From positions 834,364 to 898,363 of the forward strand of contig NMRA01000134.1 in the NCBI GenBank assembly GCA_002633005.1: a DNA stretch of 64,000 nucleotides, written 5' to 3'. The stretch's first letter is position 1; every line of letters starts with the position of its first letter. Both the position numbers and the translations under genes were made by a program. This stretch comes from Phoronis australis (lineage: Eukaryota > Phoronida > Phoronidae). Shown one piece after another: positions 22,257 through 37,200 of this stretch. Under the pieces are notes generated by a model. That model worked only from the letters and a program-made list of their open reading frames with translations, was not told the origin of the DNA and made no database searches.

Positions 22257-25200
22257 CTGTGAGAAGGCAGAGAGACAATAATAATACCATACATTACATT
22301 GTTATAGAAGTGGGCCACTTTAAATTCATTAGGTGGCACAAATTCAAAAACGGTCCAATCTGTAGAAGCATGCCTTCAGGCATTGTCGGGCTGGTTTTAT
22401 GTCTTCAGATCTTCTACCTTCCGAAAATATCAAATTTTATCGAGTTAAAAAGTTTGTTTTTGTAGATATTTGGATATTAATTTGTTTCATACGTACCACC
22501 ACTCAATAGTGGGTTCTGGGAAGACATCGATGTTGCAGGTCATTTCGACACGTTCACCCGCCTTGAAAGTCGTAGTCTGCTTCTGGGTGCCTCCTTGCTT
22601 CACAGTCACTATGATCTTATCTTCACTCAACTTTGTCACAGCTGCAATCAACATAAACAGAGAACAGGTCAGTAACTGCCACCTGATAGCATCACGGAAT
22701 TTAGGTGACAACTCACGGAAGAAGCCGATTTCAACACAAATGTAACCCACCAATGAGTTCTAGTAGAAATAATTAAAGCTCATCCCGTACGGAAAATCAG
22801 TAAACAATCAGAATGCATATTTCTGTTGCGCAAAGAGATTTTCTCCTAATTTCCGAGGCTTGAGGGAAATAAAAAACTTTCAATATTACTATTTGTGTTT
22901 CAATCCAAATGAGCATATGGGGGTCCCAAGCACACCTCCACACGGTCAAGTCTGACCAGGACAACTGACAACAGTGCAAGCTAATGTCCAAGCTGACAGT
23001 AAAATATATCATATGTCATGGTTTGCCAAAAAGCCAAGTAGCCCAACACTTCCTGTTTAATGTGAAAAAGAAGAGAAGCTAAAGGAGAGACGAAAAGCTT
23101 GAGACACACTGAATGCATTTAAAGCAATATGAAAATCCATCTTAGCATTAGTTAGAGGATCATGAAGCAATTACAATTCTGCCACAGTTACTGCAAAGTA
23201 CGCCATTTTGTCTCCCAGAATGCTTATAGATCAATCTCGGTATTTGTCAAGACTTTAGAAACATTAGGAACTCTAAACAGTTAAGTTATCACCACTCATT
23301 AAAGAACATCATTGCATTTTGCTGATGTAAGCATTACAGGAAAACTGACTTGACACATATTCGTGATACTTGTCAATTTAACAGATAGCAAGAAGAGAGG
23401 GAGATGGGGCGGGAGAGAGAATGAAGACACAGTTATATCTGAAGGCCTGAACATGTAGCTTTAGAAGTATTCTTGTATTGGACTTATTGTTTTGAAATTT
23501 GCAAGGATGCTCTTTCTTGTTAGGAGACACGATTATTGGTAATTAACTTAAAAACATTAAACTGAGAGTTAGAATCAACATTAAGGGCGTAGCTACCTTT
23601 CGTGCAGATGTGCACAGAGAACAACTAGCAAAGAATTTGCTGCACTGACTAGGAAATTTCTCTTTGGTTTCTTCAAAATTCTTTCGCACAAATACAGTCA
23701 AATCAACCAATCAATTAATTGTGCTCAATCAAATGCGCTTGAAGATAATTTAGTCAGGAAGTGTATGTAGAACGGTCCCTAACAGGGGGCACCACAAGTG
23801 CAAACTGTTGATAAGTCTATAGCTACACCCCTAAACTAAACACACGGCTACCCACATGCACAGTAATTAGTAAGTCAAAACTTTTGTTAGCCATGCAAAA
23901 GTGACAACTAAAAAGTACCTGAAATGCAATAGCGAACAATTCGGTATGATTTTGAAATGACAGTATTGTTAAAATTGCACGCAACTGAAATAAACCAACT
24001 AAGTTGAGGTTGTCATTCGAGTCTCCCAAGCCCACATTTAGTTTGAGAATGATTGAGTGTCAATCAAGCAACTGCATTATAAACCCAGGTGCAGTAAAGC
24101 TGGACCAAGTGCTTGTATTACAGCGTGAGACTAAGTACTTGTATTACAGCGTGAGACCAAGGGCTTGTATTACAGCGTGAGACCAAGGGCTTGTATTACA
24201 GCGCGAGACTAAGTGCTTGTATTACAGCGCGAGACCAAGTGCTTGTATTACAGCGCGAGATCAAGTGCTTGTATTACTGCGCGAGACCAATGCTTGTAAT
24301 ACAGCGAGAGACCAAGTGCTTGTATTACAGCACGAGATCAAGTGCTTGTATTACTGTGTGAGACAAAATGCTTGTAATACAGCGCGAGACCAATGCTTGT
24401 ATTACACCACTTGCAAAGGAAACTCAGTAATTGTCACAAGAACGAAGAAACATACAAGAGAAACGCAGAGCGTTGATATGCGTTCGAGCATCATTCACAG
24501 CGCAAATACAAGCAATGATCATAATTTCAAACATTGGAACTTAACAGACCAAATGAATGCTATCAAACTTAAAATAGCGTCTAGGGGATACAAAGCAGGT
24601 CAGCAATACACTCCTCAATCTGAATGGCAACACACCTGACACCTTTCATCATTCTTCATGCAGCTTAAGGCAAGTAACAAAGACGTTAACAAAAATAATA
24701 AAAAGGCCACTAGGGACCCAAAATCCAGAGAAGTTGTAATCTTCTGAACAGAAACACATACAATGATTCGTAAATGACAGAAATTGGGAGATATTGAGAC
24801 ACGCAAAAAAATATTATTAGAGGGCAGCACAGCAGTTAGACCTTTCTGAAAATCCTTGTCAGCCATGCAAGTCCCATATAAAACACATATGAGAGAGAGG
24901 CGGATGCCAAAAACATGAAAAATAATAAAAATGACTACCACGTGGCATAAAGTGGGTCAATTGGATCTGAAAATGGGAAGGTGTCATAGTCTCCTTGATA
25001 GAACCTATCTCCCAAATTTTATGAAAATCCGTTTACAGAAGAAAACGTAAAAAATAAAACTGCCAGTAGAGGACTCAACGGTAGTGAGATACCTCCCAGA
25101 GACTTCATCACCTGTGGTCACCTATTTAGAAACACACATGCCAAATTTAAATAAAGACCCCACAGAGGCCTTAAGAGATATAGCCAGGAAACAGGGAAGC

Positions 25201-28200
25201 AAAAATGCTAATAGGAGGCGCCAGAGTAGACTGAGCAGTCAGAAAATCCTCGTCTTCCCTTCTCCTCCCAATAGGAACAAATGCCTATCCTCATAATCTG
25301 ATCATCTTTAGAGTGGTTTGGTATATAGAGGCATATGTCAAAAACATACTTGAAAACAGTAAAAATTGCCACTAGGTGGCGGAAAATGTGTTGAATCCAT
25401 CCGAAAACCAAAAACTGGCGTCATCTCCCTAATGGATATCTATTTGCCAAATTTCGAGAAAATTCCATGAGAAGTTCCAAAGATACAGAGGCAAGTATAA
25501 AAAAACTACAGTTGTCACTAGAGGTCACACCAGTAGTCGGATCCACTCAGGCTGCCCCATACATGAAAGGAACATCTCTGCAAAATTCCATGAACATCAA
25601 GCCAGGGGTTTCATGATACAGCAGCAGAGTTGGACAGATGGATGGAGATGACAGCATAATGTGCCCACATATAAATATGTGGGGGCATAAAAATGAAAAG
25701 CAGACATTTTGCAAACTAGAATTCATTAATAGCCTAAGCCTATATATTTTCTCTCGCTCAGGTAGGTGAAGTGTGATGTTAAGCTTGTTCAACTACAAAG
25801 TAAAATCTGTTCTGTGGGAAAATAATTATTTTGTCATCTTCGCTGTTGCCATATTTTCCATAACTTACTTTGTAGAGGCATTGGCTAATGGTGCCCAATC
25901 AACCAATTGAATGGCAGGCAATTTACTTTCGGACAAAATATACACCTAATGTGTCCATCTTTGGGTCATTTTTGAGATTGACACTCAGTTTGCAGGTACC
26001 CGACTTAACTTAAGTGACCAAAGTAACTAAACTTAAATGGAGTTCAATCAATTGTTGCATTATAAAAACTTTAGAGTTTTTCCCTCAACTTGTAAAAAAA
26101 GTTGTGATGCACGTGTTACTGTTACGCCGCAAAAAAGCGGAGGCGTTATATTAGCCAGTTGTGTGTGGGCCTACTAACAGCATGCTAGACAACCACACAT
26201 GAACATCAGGGGCACTTGAGCGACACAGTGGAGGGGCACACCAAGGGGAACACCCATGAACACATGACAAAGACAGACAATAAACAACAATTGAAAACAA
26301 GTCTAGAAAGTCAAAAGTGCAGTACAAGATAATGACGGACTAACCGTGCGTCGACTTACGTGTATCGTTCTTGGGTGAAAGGTCTTTAAAGACCGAAAGA
26401 TGAAAGTAAAAATGAAACAAGTAAGTGTCGTTTATAAACATCTCTGACAGACATGTTGCCTCACTTGTCACCAACTGGCAATCTCGACTTGCCCCTTCCA
26501 GCCATTAACAATAAATTTTTAACTACGGTAAACAACAACACACACATGTGCATAGGTAGCAGAAAACTTAACCTTAAAGCTATATATATATACATACATA
26601 CAAAGTATAATAATTCTAACATTTAAAGCCATAGCAAACAAAGTGGAGAAAGTCCCTTTAAAAGCAGCACAAGCACACCCATTTACACCCAGTAATGAAG
26701 TACATATAATCATGTTTTTAACTTCGTCAAATAGCGGCCAATTTTCAAAAATAAAATTAAAGCAATAACTGTTTATCACGTTTTTAAAAAGAAAATAAAC
26801 TTCACGTATCTGTATTACGATAAAGAGTTTCTATTTACTAAAATCTTATCTGGGATTTCCGATAAAACACCCTATGCACTTTTACAGGAACTTGACGTTG
26901 CTGTCCTGTTGTTTAGATTTAAGCCGAAATCTTTGCACGATGACGAGTACACTCAAGCCAATTACTGTGATATAATAATGTTCAGGTTATGCAAGACCCT
27001 ACAAAAGTGTCCAATTCTAGCCAAATTTGGAACATCGTATCTCAGAAATGGCTGATCAGATTCACTAGAAGCTTTCAGATACTACCGTATGCTTTACACA
27101 CCTTTCTCCAGTACACTGTATTGCATTCTTTTTAGAATTTTCCACTTTTGCAAGAGAAGCTGTCAAAAACTAGGACTTATATGACTTCGATGGAAAAATT
27201 AAAGCTGCCTAAATCGAAAACGACATGGTGATTTAGAATAACACTGTTTTTGAAATACTATATTGAACCATTTTATCATACACTATGAATGTACCTTCCA
27301 TTTTGCTAAATTTTCCTAAAAAGCAAGGTCACAAGGTCAAATAAATGGCACATTGGTATAAACAAAAAAAAAACAATTCTAAAGAATTTAAACGTTCTGA
27401 ATATATTTTCACAGAATTAAATTCTACAGTTTTGAAGACATTTGACAACATGTACAGACTTGTCAATACCGTCCTACGTAACATACTATTTCGTTTAGCA
27501 TTCATAACAAGATCATGTCAAAGACTTCTGGTTCTTTGTCACACCTGAGCAGGGCAAGCAATAAAAAACACCTGGATACCGGATGTAATCTTTACTCGAA
27601 ATCGGACTCTGAATTATTTTTAACACTTCCCGTTCCACTTTGGTACGAACCCAAGAAAAATGTCCATTGTTTTGTCCTGTATAATGGCTTATGAGGATCA
27701 CTGTGTAATCCCATTTTGTACTTGATGATCCCAGCATTTTGTACTTGATGATCCCAGCATTTTGTACTTGATGATCCCAGCATTTTGTACTTGATGATCC
27801 CAGCATTATTAAAGTCTTAAGTTAGAGTCTGAATTCAGAATTTTGAGTTCTTACTAGAAACCTTTAGTTTTTAGTAGAATTTGTAGCTTGAATTTGCAGT
27901 CGTCAAATGTGCAATTGGACCAATAATATACTGAAGCACAGAAAAATGGATAATTACCTTAAGTTTGTATTAAATGACAGTAAATGCCATTAACACGTGT
28001 TCCAGTCAGATTTCATGTAAAAAGATTAGATCCTGGCCCCTCGATAGTTTTCAGATTATAGCTTTTTATGTTAGAAATACCTTTAAGTTAAGTAAACGTT
28101 AACAATGGTTAACAACAGCAAACTTTTCTTTTTGTTTCTGTAAAAACACCTATAGGTGTTTTCTGGTGATGTGCACCTAATATCGGAAATCCCTTGTACA

Positions 28201-31200
28201 TTCAAAATCATTTTATTTCGCTAATTTTCTGTTTTTCTTCTCCAGCGAAACATTTTCTCTTGTGTTGTTGTTGCCACAAGTAAGAATACCACAAGATATA
28301 ATAAATTTCAAACTGCAATTCTAAAGACTTGAAAAGTTCATAACGAAACTATCACTGGATACTGCTCACAAGATCCAATATTATGTGACAATACCACAAC
28401 ATTTGTTCAAATCTATTTCACACAATACACTGTTGTTTGCCCATTCATTAATGCAACGAAAAGATAAAGAAGGCGTGCACATATGAATTTTGACCAATCC
28501 AACTCACAATTCACGCAAGGTGGCAATATGCATAAGTTGGGACACACCCTCCATACTAAGTGTGAGGACTGTAGCCCAATGTGTTCTCCCCTAAATGGTG
28601 GGACAAGATGAAAATCAATACAGCTTTGCCCCTTGACTTGCCAAGCTCAAAACCCCTAACTGCAATCTGCCAGCTCAATGTCAATAGCACGTGTGAGGAC
28701 CCTGTAGTCCTGGGTGTGATCTAACTAATGATCAGAAACTGGGTCTTTGTCCAGCATAGAGACTTCAACAGGTTGGGATTGACTCCCCCATAAATTACAT
28801 GCCATCCCCAAGCAGTCTCTTGTATTTGTTCAGACAATGTTTGCTCTGTCAACAGACAGACTGGAGGGCAATCCAACACAAGATGTGCAAAGCACTGTGA
28901 CTCAATCATGGAGGTCAGGAAGTAATAAATCAAGGCAATTTAGAAAGTATAAAACTAAACTCATAAGCTTTGGGTCACAACATTAAGTTGTAGAATGCAG
29001 AATCCACTCTCTAAAAATGCTTAGTACCATTAAAAGCGAGGGTTCGTAAGCCTGGTGCTTTTTATAGACAGGCAAAGTCTCACGCGGGTTGTCACAAAGC
29101 ACAAACTGCAATGAACCTTCCACTAATGTTCTAATGCCACAAAACATTGACCATTCAATCACATCAGATATTTCTCATTAAGATAATTCATAGATTTTCA
29201 ATCTAATTGCACAATCACTTCAAACAGGCATTGAAACCTCACCTTGAACTTTCAAGGTGGATGAGTCCATGGACTGCTGGTCACCAATGGCATTCTTCAA
29301 TGTACACCTGTAACATCAGTACAACTTGTTACTTTTAGTAATGCAGTGAAAAACCGACGTCTCATTAAATTCATTACAAAATGCACAAGTTCAAAATGTC
29401 AAAAGTTTTCAACAATGCCAACTCAGAAGGGGTTGAAACATCTCCACTCAGGTAGGACAGTGCTCAGTGCAAGATCTAAGATTTCAGTGACAGACTATAA
29501 GAGGTTTACTCAATCCTCATCAACAGAAATACATGTTAGGGTTACTGTGACCACTGATGTTTTAAAAACTGTTACATAGGTGTTCATGCTTACAGAAAAT
29601 TAGAAAATGTTTTTTTGCCACTGAGGTCATTTATTGTTCAATAAGTCTGATAAACTACTGCTGCTAGTACATCTCTCTTGCATTAAGCTTCATCAAAATC
29701 TGTCCAGAGGTTTTGGCAAAATCGATGAACAAGCTATATCTTGTTGAAAACTAATATAGACAACAGGTGTGTTACACTGAAGTCGAATCCATCCAAAAAG
29801 CAGCTCATGATGCCTTGGCACACAACAGAAGGTGCTAGATAAGAGGGCATCATCCGTAAAACAATTGGTGCCAGTGCGGTCCCACCACATACTTCTATAT
29901 CAGTTAAGTTCTGGCAAAATTTGTCAAAAAATTGAAGATGACCCAAGAGGTGGTAGGTTGCCAACGGAGACCAATCTGTCCCAAAATTGAAAAATGCACA
30001 CCTCTTAGCCATCTATCACCTGGAAATGCACTCACACAAAATGGCCACTATAAGGCATTGCAGTAGTCAAATCCGTCTGAACATCAAATGGTACCGGTGC
30101 ATTCTTATATTGTGTACTTATGTATTAAGTTTCAATGAAATCTGCTAATAGGTTTTCTAGATATCATCTGCAAATGCTCTTCTCCCAAAATACTGAAAAG
30201 CCACGCCCCTGACCTCAGGGTGCGGGGAATATTGAAGTGTCTCAGACTGTTCTAGTGATGCCCTGCACCCTTGTGCCAAATTTCATCAAAATCTGACCCA
30301 GGGTTTTTGAGATATCGAGCGGACACTGAGAATACAGAACAGGATGACCAGACAAATGACAACAATATATATGCGCCCACATGTGTGGTCGCATAAAAAA
30401 TGGCCACCAGATGGCACTGAATATATTGAATCTGCCTGGGAAGGAGTTGTCTCCTTAAGAGAAACCAAATTTCTTGAAAATTCATCACGGACTCCAAATA
30501 AATAGAGGCAAGCAGAAAGAACTAAAATTGCCACTAGGGTGCACAGCGGTAGATGGATCGTACTGAAACAGCAACACATTTACCAAACCTCATTAAGATC
30601 CTGCATAGATTTAGTAGATACAGTAGCGGACTACAGACTTAAACATACTTTCAATATTGCCTTAACTTTCTTCGGAAGCTCTGTTAATCAAGAATGAAAG
30701 AATTTTTCAGGTGCACGCAAACTGGTGACTAATTCTCATATTACACCAGCTTCAAAACAGCACCTGTATCTGGCATTGTTGTCACTAGCAGATGCGTTGA
30801 ACCTGTAGGTGGACGTGGCCTTGCCACGGTTGTCTTGGAGTGTCTCCATGGAGAGCAAAGCACCAGGCACAGGTCTCTCCATGTCTTGCTCATCTACATA
30901 TGTCCAGGTGACGGCATCCTTCTCATTGTATGGTCTACCGACAATGCCAATGCACGTAAGCTCGACTACGTCACCCTCCGTGAGTTTAGATAAGTCGGCG
31001 TCAGCAGAGATTACTGGACTCTCAGGTTTGGCTGAAACAAGACAGCTGACATAATTAAGGCAGTTGAAGGGGACAAATAGGAGACTGAATCAACACTATA
31101 TGATGATACTAATTATGTTACACAAATAAAACAAGAAGAGAAAGTTGTTCACTAGCATACAGATATAGTGACCATAGTGCTGGCGTTTCTATAAATGAGA

Positions 31201-34200
31201 TTGTTATTTCACAAACCACACCAGTCACTTAGGAGTTCTACATTTCCAGAGTCTCATTTAAGACACAACAAGACAACAAAAGCAGTACAAAGTGTTTATG
31301 TACACCCACTGTGTACAATCCGTATAGCACAAAGTTTTTGAAACACCTACAAGCATTAACGTGAGCAAATACTGAAATCGATTGGGTGCAGCATAGTTGC
31401 CAACATTTGAAAATGAAGAAGTATGGATTCTGGACCTAGGCCACAAGGAGCACCACAACACCAAAAACATCCACTTTATTTTTCGCTGTGCCTACAAAAT
31501 GGAACTGGGGAAACCGTGGGTAAAAGCATATAAACACACAACAATATGTAAATTTCATCGCGTGTGTCAGAAAGTGGAACATCCTGATAATGTAGCAGTC
31601 CCGCCAAAACTACAACAGTAAGCAAATATAGGTCCAGTGATAGTCATCCAAAAAACTGGTGAATGCAATCTTGGTAGATGTCGTGGTTATGGTGGAGAAA
31701 ACTGAAATTACCATAAAGTGGCACTGCAGCAATCGAATCCGTGCACTAATCAATGCCTGCCATGCTCATCTCAACAGATATTCACTTGCCACCACAGTCC
31801 TTTAAGAAGTTTGACAGAGAAACAGATACCAGAATTGAACATCAAACTATTGAAAATTGCCCCTGAGGAGAGCAAAGTACCAGTTGGAGTTATTCGAAAT
31901 GGGCAGGATAAAAAAACAGCTCCGCATAACGACTACAAAGTACAAAAATTGCCATTACCAGGTACACATGCCAGAGCTGCACGGAAATGGGTAGATCCTG
32001 TCATCTTTAAAGAGAGACGTGACAAATTTCCACCAATGGACTTCTGAGTTACAAAGACAGATAAAAGAAGGTGGTACTACCACAAGGGGGCACAACAGAA
32101 GTCCGATCTGTCCATAAGCCAAAAAAGATGATCTTTTTAAGATCTTTGTTAAATACTGATGCAGGCGGAAAAATATAACTGCGACTGAGGAGGTTAGCAG
32201 TTGCTGAATAGTCAACTATCAACGTCTGCCGTGTTTGCTTCACTAGAAGCATATCTGTTCACTCTCCAGGCAATTTTCCACTGAGCTTTGGTAGATACTG
32301 AGACGAGTAGATATTGAAAAAGATGCAAAAAGTAAAACATTAGAGGGAATAAAGGTATTCGGAAATCGACATGAGTCATGCTCTCGCAAACAGGAACATC
32401 TAGGGAACTTCATGATGATTCTACAAACAGTTTGGCAGATGAAAGACACTAAAAACAAATTTCAAAATAATCGAGTTGCCTCAAGATCAGGGGTATTCAG
32501 TAAAGTTGCCTCAAGATCAGAGGTTAATGCAGTAGTATGTTCAGCTGGTAACTTCTTAACATTCATGAATCTGCAAAATCTGATAAACGTCCAACGAGTG
32601 ACATGGTAAATGTAGAGCAAAGCCTTCAAATTGCCAGTGGTAGTAGAGCAGTAGTTGGATCCTAATGAAAACCATTGTCATCTATCAACAGCTTCACAGA
32701 AAGATCATGACAAATTTCATGAAGATTCTGGGTTTGAGAGATACATCAGCAGAAACGCAACACAGCTGACAGCAATATGAAAACACACGTGCATACATAT
32801 ATGTGTCTGAAACATATCTTGAATAGGTTCTGGAGTTATCCAGTAGCAATTTCAAATAACATCACTAAGTTCGGTAAACCCATGATGTGCACTACATCAT
32901 GTATACATACCATCCACACGGACCTCTAGGCGATTGGACACGTTGTTTGCCTTCGCCGTCTCAACATCACATGTGATCAATTTCCCTTCATCTTTGAACA
33001 TCAGATTTTTGATGGTCATCTGTGACTTTCCGTCAAGAGTTTCTGAACTGAACCGATCCTCGGGGGCATCAACATAGCGTCGTGTCTTGTCATATACACC
33101 CGAGTCAAATGAGATCTTGAACATCTTATTACCTGAAGAAAGATGGACATACAAGTGGTTAATCAGCATGATGAAGCATTATGTCGCCTGTGAACACCAT
33201 GGGGACGTTCAACTCACTTTTTGAGTGATAAAATTACGTACTAAATGATATATAGGGATATACAGTGTTCTCCACATTATAAATTCCAAACTCGACGCAA
33301 ATGTTGAATGCCAGTTAATGACATTGTTTTGTGTCTACCCATAGGCATTGTCATGCTGGAGGTATTTATATATGGTTTAAAACTGCACACTGCACTGGTG
33401 TGACCTACTTCTTAGACACTTCAAAGTTTAGCTTTCCTACCAATGCATCTCATAATTTCTCCAAAGCATTTGACAGACCAAGAGCAGCAAACAAAAGATC
33501 AAAAGTTCTTTTAATAATACCAATGCCGATTTTAATATCAATTAGACATATTAAGTACTACTAACATGAGTTCTGATGTGACCTAGTTTTTAGTGACACC
33601 TGTTGTCAAGTTTAATAAGCTCATAAAGTTCTAACTTGCCCCTAGATGTCAGTCAAAATCAAAATTGTCTTTATTAAGCAAATTAAATTGTTTTTTTATA
33701 GGTTGACTTGCAAAATTTTAAAGTTAGAATGACAAAGTAGATTAGTCATTCAATTAAGCAAGCTAGGTGACTCCATGAAATGTTTGTTATTTAAAGTNNN
33801 NNNNNNNNNNNNNCTGAAGAAAGATGGACATACAAGTGGTTAATCAGCATGATGAAGCATTATGTCGCCTGTGAACACCATGGGGACGTTCAACTCACTT
33901 TTTGAGTGATAAAATTACGTACTAAATGATATATAGGGATATAGTTACCTGAGAATAATAGATTGGTCACAAATACACTGGCAAAACTAGGGTTACCTCC
34001 CTTTCAGTACTTTGCGACGAATATTATTAATTATGTAGGTAAGCTGAACAAAATAAGATGCAACACTGGATGCATTTGATTGGCTTCGTCAGTTCTTGTA
34101 AGGTACAAGTTGCCCTTAGAACCAATCTGATGTCTTATCCCGTTGGCACCGTTGAAGTCAATCAAGTGCACTCCGCGTCATACTTAAGAAAACCTGGCTT

Positions 34201-37200
34201 GCAACAGACTATTTAATATGTGGGCAGGAAATTGTACTGGTGATAGGATTGGACAAGCACACTCATTGCTATAGTAGGTTATAAAGGATCAAAGAACACT
34301 CAAAAAGGGTAAAGCCTAAATTTGTTGGACTTCCTGGTTTTCAGCACATTTTCCCTCAACACAAACGTTGTCACTGATAACAACACACTAAGAGAATTAT
34401 CAATGCTGCCTAGTGGGCCAACAGGTGATGTCAAGTACAACTGTGTTTGTTAAGCTCTGGTCAACTAGTGTCTGCTGTTCTCATGTATAACTGCAGGTAG
34501 CTGCCAGGCCCCCAATACAAGATTTAGCATTTTCAAAATAAACTGAAGGGACAAGCAGCAAACCTTGGCTTGGGCTCATACCATGTTTAATCTCTTGGTG
34601 TACTTATGCATCATGTTTTCCCTATTTTTGGTAAAAACTTGGGATATCAGTAAGACTAAGCTTATATTTTTTCAGAATCGGCAACAATTAGAGGGAGAGG
34701 TTCATTACAGATCCCATGCTTCTTTATTTCATTCTCAAGTTGGAACAAGACATAGTTTTGTACCATAGCAAACGAGAAAAAAATTTGCTTTGCCAATCAC
34801 CCACTCTAAGGTACATTTAGAGGTGACTTCTTCTAGAGACCTGGCGTTTATTAATTTCAGCGTACCTAGACCCCACCTTCTATTAGATGTAGAGATTTAT
34901 TACAATTGCGGCTTCTACTAGAAGCTTTACGGAAAGTTTTGATTGTGATCCCTTACAGTGGTGACAAAGGTCTCAGATTATGGACAGAATGGACAATTCA
35001 TTACTGCCAGAGACCAGGTTCTACCAACTAATTTTCCATGATTTTAAACTCCTGTTGTTTTTTTCAAACTCAATTCATGTGCGGCAAACTGAACACAGCT
35101 AAATCCAAATTTCTTACAGCGATGAGTAAAAACAGGTTGTAGAGAACACTGAACTGAGTAAGAATTACATGTAAGTGGTCTAAAGCAAATGTGAGTTTCT
35201 TTTGACAGAATGTGAGTTTAGAACACCTTTTAACACAGACTTTTTATGTACATGCTTTATTTATGCGCTGGCTCCATTTATGAGAATGTTTCCTGATAAA
35301 GTTATAGCAGGGTGTGTATTTACCATCAAACCTCCAGACCACTTCCTGAAGCTCATCGCCACCTTCAACAGTGTACGCGCATTCGAACACTGCATCCTTG
35401 CCCTCATAAAGAGGCTGGTCCACTGCGTGGTTGACCACCACAGACAACTTAAACTGTGCATTGGCAGCTGAAAGACAAATATCACACAATATACAATGAG
35501 ATAGGAGTAGCTATAGCCATTGATATCATACTAAAATACTATGAGAAGACCCACCATAACAATAAAATAATAAATTAGAAAACTGAACTGCACAAAATCA
35601 GTCCATGATCTTTCCAAGGCATGACAGAAAACAATTTTCATCAAACACTATTCACCAGGGCATTCAAATGCTTCAAAGTCATAAATTCTGACAAGGTAGG
35701 TCAATCACATCAAATTGTAGCTATTTCATACATTGTTGTCATGATGAGAACAATTTTGACACAAAGTTATCCCATATGCCTTTGTAGTGAATTCATCTTC
35801 AGACCACAAATTAAAGATAATTTGCCTCTATAAAGCAATCCATTCCCTAGAATAACTGGCAAATCTGCATCCAGCACCATCCATACCACAGGAATATATG
35901 TATTCAACAATTACATAAACAGTGTACCACATCTGGAGTAAGCGTAATCCTAAAAAATGCCCAAATTTGGCAAACTTCGGAACATTTTGATTATATCTTG
36001 GAAATCATGTCTTGCAAGATACAACTGACACTTTTGAATATTGTGCTTCGACATTGCTCTCCAAAACCGATAGGAATTGTTTTAAAATCTCCCACTTTGG
36101 CATGAAATACTATCAAAATATGAATTTAAAGAATTTTTATGGTAAAAATTAAAAGTTGCAAAAAAGTGAAAAATAAAGGCATATTTCAGGAAATTGTACC
36201 ACATGAAGTTACCCATGACATAAATACAGTCATTCCCCCTTTTCTGTTAAATTTTACTAAAAAAAAGTAGACAAGATGGTCCAATTTATGGTATAAAGTA
36301 AAAAATCAAATTCTACGGTTTGGACTAAATGCACAGACATGTGGATAAGGTGCACAGGGGGAGTACTCCACAAGTAAGGGAATTGAGCAAGCCAAGGCAG
36401 ACACATGAGACTGCTCGTGAAATCTGACAAAGTGAGCAAAATATGAAGAAAAACTGTGGCTGCTAATAAACTCTGATGACTAGAGTGAGCAAGGTACGAA
36501 GACCATCACTGACTGCGGATGAATTCTGATCACCAGAGTGAGCAAGGCAAGAAAACCGGTTGTGACTGCTAAAGAACTCTAGTCCCGTTAAGACATCAAC
36601 TTTTGGCCTGACGCAACTGACACAGGGCAAATTGACCTGTGTCAACTCACTAACCGTGGCAAGACGGAAATTGCAGGCTGGAGAAACTGGATCGTACATG
36701 CGCAGGTTTACAAATGACGAGAGTTGCAGAGACAAAGAACCCGTATGTAGGTCACTAGGCAACTGCAGAAGAGATGATCCTTTCTGCCTTGCCCCAGTTT
36801 CGCGTTTAGACATATAATTGACACGGAGCAAGATGTTTGGGCGCAAATTGCTCTACCTAGAAAACGGGTGGCAAAATTTGTCACCGAGGTGTCAATTTGC
36901 TCTGTGTCAGTCACGTTTACACACTGGAATAACTCGTTCCATGTCAATTGATCCATGTCAACTTTTGAAGTGTAAACGGCACTTCTGATGACCAAAGTGA
37001 GCCAAGCTATGAAGACCAACTGTGACTGCTAATGAGCTCAAAGTGGCAGGACGGAAGTAACAAGTGATGGTCAAGTAACAGTAACTACAGAGAGTGGATT
37101 AACTTTGACTTTACTGCAATAACAACTAATTCAGGATGTAATCTCTCCAAAGCACTTCAATCACAAAGATGGCTGCTTTCCGGTGAAACTATCAGGAAAT

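Noticed and set aside
24217-24639. 140-codon open frame on the + strand
   Set aside because: It runs through the 26-bp minisatellite; the repetitive CITARDQVLVL-like translation is a by-product of a repeat whose period is not a multiple of three.
31718-32047. 109-codon + strand frame in intron 3 of the Ig gene
   Set aside because: Coincides with degenerate monomeric repeat units and has no recognisable domain.
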